Source of the DNA: Ciona intestinalis
Lineage: Eukaryota; Chordata; Ascidiacea; Phlebobranchia; Cionidae
Direction: 5' to 3'
DNA length: 64,000 bases
Assembly (NCBI RefSeq): GCF_000224145.3
Contig: NC_020175.2
Location: 2,641,278 to 2,705,277 of the forward strand
In this document: one piece after another, positions 1-13,324 of the stretch
How positions within the stretch are numbered: the stretch's first letter is position 1
Layout of the letters: each line of letters begins with the position of its first letter
The notes under the pieces: generated by a model
The model's database searches: none
The model's input: only the letters and a program-made list of their open reading frames with translations
Told to the model about the DNA's origin: nothing
Position numbers and translations under genes: made by a program

Positions 1-58
1 ATCAGGATACTTGGATATTACGTGCTTAAGGTGTCTCGTATTCCCCCAGCCTACTATA
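1..58 (+). mobile_element. MITE (TA-flanked inverted-repeat element), right end only
   Basis: This is the cut-off right end of the commonest repeat in the window. A full copy is about 195 bp. It starts TAGTAGGGTGGGG, ends with the inverted complement CCCCACCCTACTATA, and abuts TA dinucleotides, as expected for a TA-targeting non-autonomous DNA transposon. The '+' orientation is defined here as the one reading GTTTAAAACACGATCAGG in the right half. No coding capacity is present. It may be the Cimi-type MITE described from Ciona, but this was not compared. Confidence 0.75.
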
Positions 59-873
59 TGTTATTTTCTTTTCTAAACTCACGGCCTGAGAAGTCTGCTT
101 GTGTCACCGGATGTGCGTAGGAAGGAAATGTGTCCGTTTGTTGCGTAACTATAAGAGATGTGACGCAACAGAGTGGTTGGATGCTTTTGCATCATAGGCG
201 TTTATACAACTCACAAATACACAACACTTGTCTAATGCACATCCTGTCACATCGAAGAATCAATCGGTAAGCTGTAAGTGACGCAAGCAATTACGCATCG
301 CGTTGCTGCTGATCATTCATACACTCTATATAGAACATAGTAGAATCACGATGGAGAATTATGTCGTTTTTACAAGCTCGTATGAATATGCCAAGTTGGT
401 TTATTTTTGAAACCATTTCCGCCTTCTGTTTGACTAACAGCACGTCTACGAATCATGTCTCTTATACTATTTTCCCACTTAAATCCAACCCAAATTACTT
501 TGAACTGAAAAGTATGCGAATCTCAAAAAAAGTTCGTGCTCGTAAATTTTCATAAAATCCGACCACGTTTTAGGTTTGGAAGTATATTATATCGTTGTAC
601 CCCAAAACAGCGGTGTGTTGATGAAATCTAACACAAACAGAGATGGTATTTTAGTCTGCCACTGCTGACGCGCAAATTAGATCGTGTTGATGACTGTAGA
701 TAACTCCCCGACGCCGCGAAATTGCGAATAAAAATATCTTAAAAGTTGACTCCCGCCTATCCGGCCGCTTTTGTTGCTAGGCAGGTTCTGTTGGGGAACA
801 GGCTTTTGGTTTCTTTACAGCTTTGTTGTTGTTTATGCGAGAGCGAGTCTAAACTATAATGTCTCGTTTTCAG
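1..873. other. Upstream or intronic DNA before first visible ITPK exon
   Basis: No exon could be supported here. Apart from a MITE tail at the left edge there is no recognisable repeat. A 64-codon open frame at 361-555 has no family resemblance. The first visible ITPK exon starts after a good acceptor (gttttcag, ending at 873), so this stretch is probably intron, and the variable N-terminal exons of the kinase lie to the left of the window. Confidence 0.5.
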
Positions 874-3800
874 CAAAACTCTTGGAGCAAGATACGGATG
901 GTGATATGGTCACCGTTTATGCAGTCATTCAAAAAGAAATACCCCTGGGTACAACTGGCGGGTCATGCAGGTACGTGAGAATAAGTTTCTTTATGTTTAA
1001 ACTTGGAATGCTTGGAATATAATATACATTTTTTGTTATTTTTATAACTTAATTTTGCTTCTATGTAGTAGGGTGGGGAAAGATGGGACATCATTTCATT
1101 CTATTTTCTTGTCTCATTTGGTAGTAAACATAGAACATTCAAAGTATTGTACTGTATTCTTACGACTTTCATAGACCGTTGTTAATTGTTAAAAACGTGA
1201 TCAGGATATTTAAATAGTATGTGCAAAAGCAAAAGGTGCCCCATATTCCCCCATCATAAAATATATGTAGCACAGGCAGGGTCTATATTTAGAAGTCGAC
1301 CGAACGAAGAAAAGATTACCCCCGCTTCACACGTTTTTTCTCGCTTCCAAACGGAATACGTATAGCTTCGACCGCGATTAGCTTATTTACCCGCAGTCTT
1401 CCTGCATCAAACCGCCTCTCAAGTTCACCCCATATTCTCAGGAAATTTCCAACCGGGCGAGGAAGGCTGCATCCTCAAGCGCTACGTCGAGCGAGAAGCA
1501 AACTGCTTAAAAGGAATGGGCGCCGACCTAACTCTGCAAAACTTCGCACCCTCGTTCCATGGCATCGTGGAAAACAACGGGGAGAAATTCACTCAGATGG
1601 AAGATCTTTTACTCCCCTTTGACGCTCCTTCACTTATGGATTGTAAGATGGGTATCAGGTGGGTCCCTCCAACTCTAATATGAGTATAGCTAAAAAATGA
1701 ATTAGAACCCCCCCCCCCCTAAAGTTTTCCAGCCACGCGTCGTTTCACCGGCGTATCCCTGTATAAAGCGGTTTTTGCCTTAAGTGAGCGACCATTTGAC
1801 CTTTCTCCATGCGTACGTGATGTTTTCGTGCGCTTTGAGATCACTGAAGGTTTGTGGTCTCATCCACTTTCCTCGCATCCGATTTTAGCGGGAAGTGTAT
1901 CCGATTTAATATCAAGCTCCGTATTTGACCAGGGAGCAGGAGGCCAGAGGTTCTGATGCGTTCATTGTAGATTGTAGAGCATATGTAGTTTAACGTTGCG
2001 ATATCAACGGTATCAATATATCAATATATATATTAATGTACGTGTTGTGGTATTGTGATTTCCTTAATCTTATAAGATAGTAATGTGGGAAAAGATGGGA
2101 CACCTTTTCGTTCTATTTTCTCATTCCATTTGGTAGAAAAAAAAAGAACATTTGAAGAAATATAAAACCATATTTTACGACTTCCATAGACCGTTGTTAA
2201 ATGTTTTAAAAAACCATCAGAATATTTGGATATTATGTGCTAAAGGTGTCCCGTCCTCCCCACCCTACTATACTTAACATTTTATTGCCCATCGCATATC
2301 TATAGCAAAAAAAGAACACAGATACTGTGCTATTTATGTTTTACGTCCGATAAAGTTTAATTACCGCATCATGCCTTATCATTTGGTCAAAAAACGTCAC
2401 CTACAATCATTTTACCGCTGTACAGCTACGCAAACTGACTCTGGCATCGCTTTAAAGAAAGCTTTGCCTTTGTACGGCCACACTATACGATTCTAATTAT
2501 ACATTGATTAATCATGCCAAAGGGCAATCGCCGTTCATGCCAGCGTGCCGCAATACTCTTTGTGATTCCCATACTGACATAAGTTCAAAACTGAGAATAG
2601 TAAGTTCACCTCGTCAGTGGTTACAGTTACCGCGGTTCATATAACCGCATATTCCATTGGCCATTGCGATCAGCGCCGAAGAAAAGGTCGCGCTACCATA
2701 GGGGATCGGCTTAATCATTTCGTTTTTTTCTTTGATAATACCCGTGCGACTAGATTGGATACACAGTTCAAATTACAAAGGGCGCAATAACAGATGGTTC
2801 ATTAACAACCTTGTTTCAACCTTAAATGCGACGGCGCCTTGGGAAATATACGGCGTTCACTTCCCCAAAACCTGTCTTGAACCTGTCGTTTTTCCGTTAC
2901 CCTTTTGACAGAATACGTACCTTCAAAATTTAAAAAATCGACCGTTATATGGTCGAATACACACGCTACAATTCTACATAAACTGTAGTGTCACGTGAGT
3001 TTAATCCGTTTAATTGATTTTAATAATAGCCCTATACGGCCTATATACAATATATGCGTGCGTCGCCAGAAGCATTGTGTAGTTGGTATAAGCATAACAT
3101 CCGATGTAACGTGTGTGGAGGTATCTATGCCAAATACAAACACATTGCCTCGGCTTTTGTCCAAGCACAGTGTTATAACATAAGTCATAAGGCTGATACA
3201 GTTATAATGCTACTTGCTTTTGAAAAATTTGGGCCGGACATTTTCGTTAACAGCCCCTACCCCAAAGTTTATTTTCAAAACTTAAGACACATTTCCACAA
3301 TAGCCAAACGTCTGCTGTCACTCGCCTTAAATGTTAATCGGTACTTCACATTCAAATGGAAGCCACTTTGCCAAACAAACATAACGGGCTATACTCGTCT
3401 GTTTTATAAAAGTCACGGGCCGCTGGCATAGGGCGTCGTAGTTTAAATCTATACCCTTTCATTTAGAATAGCAGTTAAACACGTAAAACCGCATCTGCGT
3501 AACGAATTTCCTATCCTATATTGCCAAAACAGCCTAAATGCGATTATGGTGTATTTTGGGTATATGTTTACCTTACGTATATAACAACGGTTTTGGCGAC
3601 GTCTGTCATTTTAATCTGTGGCCAAACAATAAATTGGTAGCCTTAAATGATCTACACATTTAGCATTATTTCGGTTAAAAAATGGTACAAAAATGCGTGT
3701 CTGACACTTTGACTGCAATGCGGTGTCGTAAAGTTGGCTACCGGTTGCATAAACTACTTAAATGCGCATTTCCTAGTGTTGGGTTAATGGGCTAAATCTG

Positions 3801-6800
3801 GCATAAATTCTAGGTCCAAGGACGTCACCCATAAAGAATAGAACAGAATTATGTTTTTTTTAACGGTTCTAACCATTTGTATTATATTCAGGACGTACTT
3901 GGAGGACGAGTTGATTAAAGCGAAAGTAAAGCCACAACTCCGAAACGTAAGTTGTAATTCATTATTACGTCATACAACTTCAATCAACTGACATCTTGCG
4001 TGTCGAACCGACGTCACGCATCAGACGTAACATTGGTATCGGCCCAAGATGTCATCAGTTCATACAGTGTAAAGCATTAATTAATCGGTTCTAGCTGTAG
4101 GCATGTAGCCGCTTAATTGAAACCAAAATACGTACTTTGAGTGAAAGAAGCTATTAATGACCTACAATTAACAAGTGGTTTAGTAATTACTCATACAGAG
4201 CTCTTATTGCTTTTGATTCCCTATTTACCAGACTCTAATGGCTCTCTGCATTTATTTGCCTGCTCACCACATCGAGTTTCGAACATGTACATCTTAGTCC
4301 TATAGTTATATCACTACTAAGTGTTGGCGTAGTGGGCTTAATTTGACCCATAATTCCAGATCCACTGGCGTACCTCGTCATAAGGCTGTAACTACAGAAT
4401 GAGATCAAAAACTAAATTTCGAAATGAAAATCATTATTTTGCGCACTCATTTTCAAAAACTGTTAAACCGACGTGATTGGCTTATACATTTCCAACCCTA
4501 AATCTGATTGGTTCACAGGACATGTACCTGAAGATGACAGAAATCTCCCCTGACGAACCGACAGCCGAGGAACGAGAACTAAAAGCGGTGACGAAACCAA
4601 GGTATATGCAATGGAGAGAACAAGTTAGTTCAACTTCAAACCTTGGCTTCAGGATCGAAGGAATAAAGGTTAGTGATCAGGTGTGTAAAAAATATAGGTT
4701 GTTGTGACTTGTGGTATTAGTCTGTAAAAATTACTGACGGTAATAGTAAAGTATGGTGGGGGAAGATGGGACACATTTTTATTCTGTTTTTTCGCCTCGT
4801 TTGGCAGTAAACAAAGAACATTGAAAGCATTATAAAACTCTCTCACGACTTCAATAGACCGTTGTTAATTGTTTAAAACACGATATGTGCTGAAGGTGTC
4901 CCATCTTCCCCCACCCTACTATATGAACATTGATCCAAAATTCCAAACCATTGTAAAGTTGAGTTTGTGTGTGGTACTTAGGTATTCTGGTTGCAAATTT
5001 TAAAAATATATAAGTCGATTGTTATTAGTCTGGAAATTGCATATACGGTAATAATAAATACATAGGTCCAATTCATTCTAAAGTTTTGATTTGTGTATGG
5101 TACTCATGTATTTAGGTAGACATTTATATAGAACTATATTAAAAGTGCACGTATATGTAATATGCTCGTTTAATGCGCGTCTGGTTGACCTACCAAACGT
5201 TTAAATGTGATTTTTTAGTGAAAAGGTTCAATGGCGATTTTTTTGTTGTTTCTTCATATGCGACGTGTGTGAATCGTATCCTTTGTGTGGGATCGGCAGA
5301 ATTGAGTGTTATGTATTTTCGAACAAAACGTTTCTTCATTAGCTGTTCAAACAACCATATTCAAGCCTAAATGTCCGCATTTGTATTACAGCGCGTGTCA
5401 TTCAATGTTTATATATCTATTATCTGAACATTTGTAGTTTGTTCTAATTTAGGCCGTGTGTATTTACCAAATTATGTTTGTGTAACGGTTCTTACAATTT
5501 AGACGTGTTGTTTACTTTTACAATTACGGCGACAAAATACTAAAAGCCAATCGTCCTGCTACAAAGCTGTCGTTAAATGCCACATACGTTGTAAGTATTG
5601 TTAAAATAGGATTTGCGATTTTGAAAGTGTTTACTGAGTTATGGAATTCAACGTGCTTCACTTCCATTGTTCTCAGCCATTTGTGTACGCGGATAGTAAT
5701 GTTTGATTTCGAATTGTCGCTTATTAAATTCGGGAGCCGCTATTTTAGACTGCAGTGTTGCCAGTTAATTTATCCCCCTCAGAATTATATAATTCCAAAA
5801 ACACTTGATTTTTAGAGTAATAAAACATGTTTTATTTCCGCAAAAAAATATCTGGCATCACTGGCACTGTGAGCGGTCTTCTTATATTGGATATATTTTA
5901 TCACTGCCGATAACATGTTTTTCCCACTAACCGTTTGGGTCAGACGGGTTCTACTTGGTTATGTATTATGACGTTATATTTAATGAATCATATGCGTGAC
6001 GTGTACATTTGTTGACGTCAATCTCAAAAATTCGTAAGACGGAAAATCACCAAAAAATTTCAAGCCAACGAATCACGTTTTAAATATTATGACACACACT
6101 TTCCCCAAAAAATAAAAGTCGTTTTAAATTACAGCTTTCTGATTCCTGTAAATATGACAGTAAATCGGTAATGGGCTCTTGGTCGTGGTGCTACGTTTCC
6201 ATTCTAAAGAAAACGGCATATTAAATGACTGTATGCTTAGTGTCGACTGCGCGCCGTACGTCCTATTGTACGCCGTTCGTTAAGCACACAACAACGGGCA
6301 CGCCACGTCACATTTAAGTTCCTGTTTGAACAGCAACACCACCACCCGTTGTGCAAATAAAACGCTGGGCCTTGAATATAAATATCATTGTATTGCATTA
6401 TATAACTAGGACAGTTATTCATCCGAATTTATAACTTTAACGAAATTTGCACTCCCCGAAACATGTGTTATTTTAGCTATGGTGTGTTTTTACGCTTATT
6501 TGGTCAGGGGTAGTGTGATTTTAAGGCCTATTTTTTTTAAGAGACGTGTTTTTAATTGAGTTCATTTTTACTCATAGTGTTTTTACGCTTTTTTGGCGTC
6601 AGAGATACTGTGATTTTTAGGCCTATTTTTTCCAAGAGACGTGTTTTTAATATTGTTGTGCGGCTAATAAACTTATAATTCACGCCGTACTTTTAAAATA
6701 TCATAACGGATCACAAATAAATACCACGAGAAGATTTCCCAGTATAGCTAAGCTAGACAATGCAAATGCACGCCCATAAAATCTACTTCGGTTTTTTTTT

Positions 6801-9800
6801 TCCGTTTGTTCGCTGTCGCAACGACCATGGCGTCAGTGCACTCAATTTACGAACAGTGTAAACTATCGTACACACGCAACGCACAAATACAGCTGATGAA
6901 CTAATACCGTGATGCAATATTATTAAATATTGTCAAAGCCATACGATGCGGTTACAAAACCACCTGTTGCGTTGCAACCAGCCTTTGGCGTTATCGCACA
7001 ATGTTAAAACCATAGAACGTTATCGAGTATCTGCTGTTTACGGATGTATTAATGTCGTGTTTATCGAAAACATGGTGTACCAAGAGCGTTTTTTCATGCC
7101 TGATAACATATGTTGAACCATATCACAAATAATTTCAAATTTTCAATATACATGGTGTACCAACATGTTTATTCTTGCTTGATAACATATGCTCACTTGT
7201 CAAAAATTGTATAACAAATGATCCCCATAGATATCATATTAATTTATGACGTCATTATTTACCGCAGAAAGGGGACAAGGACCCCAGCAAAGATTACAAG
7301 CTCACGAAAACGAAAGAACAAGTTGTATGCGCGTTTAAATACTTCATAAACAACAACGTCACTGTGCTGGTAAGTTTCTATGTTGATATTACAGTTTTAT
7401 TACTGTTTATATTTATTGTTTATGAAATTATTTTTTATTTCATTGCTTATGCAGTTTATCAAAACAATGCTTTAAAATATCTAGACTCCGCGTGTTGGGG
7501 TAAATTTTATCTGCTTTGGGACTTTATTGGGTAATATATACTGTGGAGTAAGGTGGGACACCTTAAGCACATAATATCCAAATATCCTGATCGTGTTTTA
7601 ATGAAATAACAACGCTCTTTTAGAGTCGTCAAGGTACGGTTGTGCAAATGTGTAAGCTATTCTGATTATTACCAAATGGAGCGAGAAAATAGAATAAAAA
7701 CGTGTCCCATTTTACCCCAACCTACTAAAAAATATTTTGTATAAATTATTGGCCCCCTTGGCTTGCCTCTCCTTAGGGCCTAGCCCATATTTAATAGAGT
7801 AGAACAGTCTGAAAACCACACATACGCAACCTCGCGTATCATATCAAACCACACGTATGTAAATCTGAGACTAAATTAGATTACTTCAATACGTCTCTGA
7901 CGTCAAGATTTATATTGTTAACAGTCTTAGGTTGCACATTTCCATATACCTGATTTATATTGTGACTATATGTACCTACGCTAAGAAGAAATATAGAAAT
8001 CATATAGTAGGGTGGGGAAAATTGGGACATCTTTTTATTCTGTTGGCTCGTCCCATTGGGTAGTAAACAAATAACATTTAAAGAATTATAAAACCATATT
8101 CTCACGACCCCCATAGACCGTTGTTAATTGTTCAAAACGCGATCAGGATATTTAGATAATATGTGCTAAAGGTATCCCGTCTTTGCCCACCCTATTATAT
8201 ATCTAATAAATAGTGTAGCATACTTGCCCAAATCTATGCTATTATGACGTCACAATATGCATTATTGCAGGAGAAATACATCGAGAGGTTAATGGACATG
8301 CGGGTGGCGTTGGAGGGATCAGATTTCTTTCATCGTCATGAGGTGATCACATTTATTATTCATATGATCCGTGATAAATTATTTACAAGTATATCTGTAT
8401 TCATATGTTCATCAAAAATTCAAAAGCAACGTAATGTACAATGGTATTTTATCAAGTATATTTTTTTTGATAGGCTAGCGTTAAACAACTGTCTCTTTTT
8501 TATGGCTGGTGTTAAAAAAAAAACTTTTAAAAATAGAACGTTTTTGGGGCAGTAAAACAAAATTCTTTAAACAAGTCAAAATGTTGGCAGCAGGCCAACG
8601 CGTTTTGGCTAAGGGCGTAAATTTCGCTTCAAGTTAAAAATAGACTATTCTAAACTGTTTACACCGACGTGCAAAGTGCTTACGCGGTGACGTGTTACAA
8701 GAATTAAAATACCATCCTTTTTGGGAAAAAACTTTGCAACTATTGGTGTATACGTATTATTTCTTGAGCAATTTCACGTTTTGTAGTAGATTGCGCTAAC
8801 ATACTGGTAATAACATGAGCCCTGGTACAAAAGGTCCTAAACCTTAGTTTTGTAATATACGCGTGCATTATATATGTACAGTAGTCACCTTTGTCAGAGG
8901 TTACAGTAAATATAGAACCTATTGAATCAGCTGCAGTGATTAAAACCGTCTATTTTCGGCGCTGTTTAATATTTTCTGACAATGTTTCATCGCTTTGTAA
9001 TTCAGTCATTCCAGTACCAGGTAACGCAATGATTTTTGAAAATATTCTAATAGAATTCTGTTATGGTGTGCAAATATAACATACCGTCATTACGGTGTAT
9101 TGTACTTTGCGTATATGTAGTAATTAACATAGTTTGTAACCATTTCTTAAACCAACGGATTGTATATGTAGTTAGTTTGAAATATTTATAGATTCGTGTA
9201 GAATTAGTGTTAAAGATCATTTTCCCAATCGCTACAATAGTTTATTCCGCCAATAATATAGTAGGGTGAATGGAGATGGGACATATTTTTGGCCCTTTCG
9301 TCCCATTTGGTAGTAAACAAAGAACAATCAAAGAATTAGTAGGATGGGGATAGATGGGACAGCTTTTCATTTTATTTTTTCTCGTCCCATTTTTTTAGTA
9401 AACAAAGAACATTCAAAGAATTGTAAAACCGCATCCTGACAACTCCCATAGATTGTTGTTAATTGTTTAAAACACGATCAGAGTATTTCGGATATTATGT
9501 GGTAAAGGTATCCCATCTTACCCCACAGTACCATAACATTATCTATCACCACTCTTAAGCTGATGCTCGTATTTTAACTACAATTTGCAATTATATATAG
9601 ACTTCGCCTAAGGCTTATACAAATGTCGATTTTATTTCACAAAAAAAAATCGTTTAATTCTATTCCTATAGTAGGGTGGGGGAAGATGGGACACCTTTTC
9701 AATCTATTTTCTCCTCCAATTTGGTAGTAAACAAACATCCAACGATTTTTTATAAAACTTTATCTTCACGGCTCCCACAGATCGTTGTTAATTGTTCAAA

Positions 9801-12800
9801 ACACGATTAGGATATTTGGTTATTATATGTGAAAGGTGTCCCATCTTTCCCCACCCTACTATATACAGTTTCGCCTTTTTTTCCCGAAATTGGTTTAAAA
9901 AATAGTTCCATATACGCTAATTCCTGCTTTGACATATTTTGAAGAGTCTTTTAAACTGTAGTTCAATGGCTTTAGTTCGACGTATACCCCACTTAAAACA
10001 CTCAGACATGGCGGTCCCGTCGTGTGAGCCACAGACAGATATCCGTAATATATCGTATAATAGGCCATGAGAACGACTGTATATGAAGCACTGCGGTAGC
10101 GTGTGTCCTAACCAAGCGAAACTTTTATTTTTCCAGGTTTATTGGAAAATAAAATAATCAGTTATTTGCATATGATCATTATATTATTTAATGGAACTAT
10201 CAGTGGTAACATTTTATCTCTTGCCCAAAAATTTTGCTTTCCAGCTTCCAAATATAGCTCTTTTTAATAATTTTAGAAAAAAAGAATATTTTTTTTTTCA
10301 AATTTAAAATTAACCACAATATGACGTCACTAACGTGCATTGTTACGTAGGTGATCGGGAGCTCCCTGTTATTCGTGCACGATGCTACGGGGTTGGCTAA
10401 AGTGTGGATGATCGACTTTGGGAAGACGAGTCGTTTGCCTGAAGGTCAAACACTCGACCATAGAACAGAATGGGTGGAAGGGAACAGGTTGGTACAACGT
10501 AATGAATCGAAAGCGTTTGGTCTATTACCAGTGTTTCAAACGCTACCATATGCATATAGCAGGGCGGGGGAAGATGGGACATCCTTGTATTCTATTTTCT
10601 TGTTCCATTTAGTAGTAAACAAAGAACATTCTGATAATTGTAAAACCGTATCCTTATACGATTCATATAGATCGTTGTTAATTGTTTAAAACACAGGATA
10701 TTTGTATATTATTTGCTAAATTTGTCCCGTCTTTCCAAATCCTACTATATTATTTATCTTCGCGTGGCGGTGCAACGACAGTTTTATAAATAATACAGGT
10801 AATTCCATGCACCTCGAGCCTTCTCGCTACCACGTACACAGTTTGCGGATTCTTGTGTTTCTACTTCATTTTGTATAGACAATTTGGACAACCATAATAA
10901 GCGACTACTGGTTAGTAATGTAGCAGCATCGGGTATCGAACTCGGTATCCTTCAATTACCGGGCGAGCTCTCAAACCATTCGACCACTGCGTCAAAACGC
11001 ACATAATTACCCATGACCTCGTTTAATATATTAGGAACTCGTGTTTAGTGCAGTCACGGCAATAAATGCGGACGTCAGTAGTTGAAATGTCAGTCTATTA
11101 AGTAAAGGTCAAGTAAAAGAGTGAATTTAATTACAGCGAGTAGAATTAAGAATAAAACTTAATTTGTTGTATTTCTGTTTGAAACTAAAAGGTTGCCCAA
11201 ATTTTGTGAAATGCAAAAAGGTAACTGCAAAAAACAATCACCCCACAATTAAAAATAACCATATATTTACGTACGGTGGTGACTTTTAAGCGTGTACAAG
11301 GTGTATATTAAATTATAGTCTTTTTAGCCTCGCAGGATAATTTAAAAATCTTGAATCGCACCATTGGCCATTTTTGCAAATCTTATTTGCCCTTCTGTTT
11401 TATAAAATTAAAAAATTAAAAATATATATTATAAAAGACAAAAGAATAAAAATGGCGAAACATAATTAAACTGATTACCAAAAAAACGTATTGCTCTGCT
11501 AAATTACTGATGTAATTAAAAACCTTTAAATATTTCATAACTGTATTATATATTGGAATCTAATCTTGTTTCATTATCGTACGTTCATCGTTTTTCATTT
11601 TCCGTAATATCAACACCTGACAGCCAATGTATAATTCATATCTTCATGTGTGTCTATGGCCGCTGTTTGGCCCAAATCTCGCTACAGTGTTGCCAGTTCT
11701 TTTAAAAGTGCTGCCAGTTCTTATATAAAGGTGTAAAAAAGCAACACTGACATAGTTGCCATTTCGCGCCCAAATAGTTGGATTTTAAGTTCGGTTTACA
11801 TCATTAATATTTCCATCACGTGTTCACGATAATGATCTAATTTCATATCGTGAAATGTAGAGGTCACGCCCACCGCACGCCCAACACCTCTGTCTTAAAT
11901 ACGTAAAACCGCAATAGATCAAGGCGTGAATTATAATTTATAGAAGGTTGGGGGAGATGGGACACCTTTTCATTTTATTTGCTTGTCCCATTTGGTCGTA
12001 AACAAAGATCATTCAAAGAATTATGAAACCGTATCGTCACGAGTTCTGTAGACCGTTGTTAATTGTTTAAAACGATATTTGGATATTATTTGCTAAAGGT
12101 ATCCCATCTTCCCCCACCCTACAGTATACAAAAAAACATTTGCTGTATACATTTGTTTTTCTCGTTTCCCGATACACGTTTTATGTGTAAAGGCACTATA
12201 TTCTGTTTAATACAAACGACCTGTAGGATTCGCTATTTTTATAGAAAAAATTACACTTTACTGTAATTTGACCACACATCGGATTTAAATATATCTTTAT
12301 TTAGCCTTTTGAACGCATTAGTTTAATGGCATTTAAACCAACACGGTATCTAAACCAGACCGCCGTCGTTTATTTGTCACCTAAATCGCTTATCCGAATA
12401 CGAATCTATAAGATGGCCATCTCCAGCCTTGGTTTTAGCAAAGGACTAAAATAAAACGTAAAAAAATCCCGAAATACCAGCTTGAGGTTATGTTATACGG
12501 CCATAGGAATAGCAGCGCCCGCGGTGCAGTTTAACAACAAAAATTTGCATCACTTTATTCTATATTTACAATTCTATTTTTTCGGAAGAATTTGCGCCAA
12601 AATAGGCTTTGTGACGTCACACACAGTATTTTAACATCATAAACACGCGTTTTTTTGCCCACAAGAATCCCAAAAACAAAATAAGGTATTAATACCTTAA
12701 GTTTTTTAACGCCCTATAGGCTGTACTGCTATAGTATTCATAAATTGCGGTCCGTTTCGTCACAGAAATATCTATTTTTAAACCACTCCTTCTATACTGT

Positions 12801-13324
12801 GGTTACTACCGCGTTGTTAGCGGTTTGAAATCTTGTTTTACCGTATGCGGTGACGCGTTGTCTTATACCGTTGGTTAACCTTAATGGAGGTAGCCTGTTA
12901 TCTAGCAATCATCATGTAATTATGACGTCGTCGGTGGTATACATTAACAGCGGGCGGTTCATCTGCTGCAATTAAAGTGTTGCATTGCCAGATGAAGTTT
13001 TTGTAAAATGTTTTAAATTTTTCTGATTTTCGGTACTTTTTTTATGTTTAATTTTGGTCTTGTTTATTCAGGGAGGACGGCTACCTTTTCGGCATGGACA
13101 AAATGATCAACATTATGCAAGAGATTTTAAACGATCTGAGGTCGGATACAAACCATAATGACGTCATCGCAAATGACGTCACGTCCGTTAGCGCGGTGGA
13201 CACTGCAGCGTCACCCAGCCCGCGCACCGCCCGCAAGATAGCGCTAAAGCGGCAGCTCGCTCAGAGTCTCTCGAGCGAAGAGCCATCTGATGACGTCACG
13301 AACTCAAAAGACAGGACGTCGTAG
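874..13324 (+). CDS. ITPK: Inositol-trisphosphate 3-kinase (ITPKA/B-like), 3' part, eight exons
   Basis: The enzyme phosphorylates Ins(1,4,5)P3 to Ins(1,3,4,5)P4 using ATP and is usually calmodulin-activated. Exons: 874-970, 1442-1658, 3892-3946, 4519-4668, 7268-7369, 8271-8342, 10351-10487 and 13072-13324. They join in frame to 360 residues plus a TAG stop. Visible motifs are an N-terminal calmodulin-binding-type helix with [22 protein letters not shown]-like sequence (exons 1-2), the substrate/ATP loop MDCKMGIR (about residue 98), [12 protein letters not shown] and LGFRIEGIK, the SSLLFVHD strand, and IDFGKT with the metal-binding Asp near residue 253. The order and spacing match vertebrate ITPKA/B throughout the catalytic core. 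The C-terminal tail after residue 285 is Ser/Asp-rich and not conserved. Upstream exons are outside the window. Introns are rich in MITEs. The isoform (A, B or C) cannot be assigned; tunicates may hold a single ancestral gene. Confidence 0.93.
1066..1257 (+). mobile_element. MITE copy, near full length
   Basis: Lies in ITPK intron 1, about 95 bp after the donor. Left terminus intact; right terminus worn (ends CCCCCATCATA). Confidence 0.85.
2078..2272 (+). mobile_element. MITE copy, full length
   Basis: ITPK intron 2. Right terminus CACCCTACTATA is intact and the left terminus is diverged (TAGTAATGTGGG). Confidence 0.85.
3781..3842 (+). repeat. Short dispersed repeat family R2, copy 1
   Basis: About 60-75 bp beginning GGGTAATGGGCCAAATCTGG (family form) and continuing with a GGTCCAATGGCGTACCTCACCCACATAAA-like half. 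Five copies recur in this window, all in the same orientation (about 3781, 4320, 26058, 35710 and 53141). No inverted ends or coding capacity are visible. This copy ends about 50 bp before ITPK exon 3. The family is not recognised. Confidence 0.55.
4320..4385 (+). repeat. Short repeat R2, copy 2 (diverged)
   Basis: Matches the R2 layout (GTAGTGGGCTTAATTTGACCC followed by CCACTGGCGTACCTCGTCATAAGG) with many substitutions. Same orientation as copy 1 and about 540 bp from it, in the ITPK intron before exon 4. Confidence 0.4.
4750..4922 (+). mobile_element. MITE copy
   Basis: Starts about 80 bp after the donor of ITPK exon 4; shortened by a small deletion before the right end. Confidence 0.85.
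6484..6655 (+). repeat. Two-copy direct repeat, ~80-95 bp unit
   Basis: Two copies start at about 6484 and 6579. Each begins GTGTTTTTACGCTT, continues through GTGATTTT(A)AGGCCTATTTTTT and ends AAGAGACGTGTTTTTAAT. They lie in the large ITPK intron and look like a local duplication. Confidence 0.75.
7070..7230 (+). repeat. Two-copy direct repeat, ~80 bp unit
   Basis: Both units carry CATGGTGTACCAA, then TTGATAACATATG and AAATTGTATAACAAAT-like tails, at about 7072 and 7152. It is an intronic local duplication of unknown origin, ending some 40 bp before ITPK exon 5. Confidence 0.6.
7541..7727 (-). mobile_element. MITE copy, inverted orientation
   Basis: ITPK intron; left terminus partly deleted (GTGGAGTAAGGTGGGAC), right terminus CCAACCTACTA. 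Confidence 0.85.
8005..8199 (+). mobile_element. MITE copy, full length
   Basis: Both ends present with flanking TATA; ends about 70 bp before ITPK exon 6. Confidence 0.88.
9257..9336 (+). mobile_element. MITE copy, right half missing
   Basis: Left ~80 bp only, broken at AAGAATTA exactly where the next full copy begins; see the neighbouring entry. Confidence 0.8.
9337..9532 (+). mobile_element. MITE copy, full length, head-to-tail with a truncated copy
   Basis: Begins TTAGTAGGATGGGG inside the AATTA of the preceding partial copy, as if one element inserted into, or recombined with, another. Right end CCCCACAGTA. Confidence 0.85.
9667..9863 (+). mobile_element. MITE copy, full length
   Basis: Clean termini on both sides (TATAGTAGGGTGGGGG and CCCCACCCTACTATA); one of the least worn copies. 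Confidence 0.9.
10555..10748 (+). mobile_element. MITE copy, full length
   Basis: Starts 68 bp after the donor of ITPK exon 7; right end diverged (CCAAATCCTACTATA). Confidence 0.85.
10752..11003 (-). mobile_element. SINE copy, old and diverged
   Basis: Inverted copy of the tRNA-derived SINE (best copy at 53672-53912). Recognisable pieces are TATCTTCGCGTGGCGG, CACCTCGAGCCTTCTCGCTACCACGTA, AGACAATTTGGACAACC and a tRNA-like head whose complement reads through a B-box-like GTTCGATACCC. It abuts the MITE ending at 10748. Confidence 0.7.
11939..12126 (+). mobile_element. MITE copy
   Basis: ITPK last intron; left end TATAGAAGGTTGGGGG is altered, right end CCCCCACCCTACAGTATA. Confidence 0.85.

Noticed and set aside
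1708-1720. C-run after ITPK exon 2
   Set aside because: A simple homopolymer, possibly of uncertain length; no function inferred.
3054-3431. 125-codon open frame inside a large ITPK intron
   Set aside because: No recognisable domain, and overlapping frames are open on both strands; it looks like chance in an intron.
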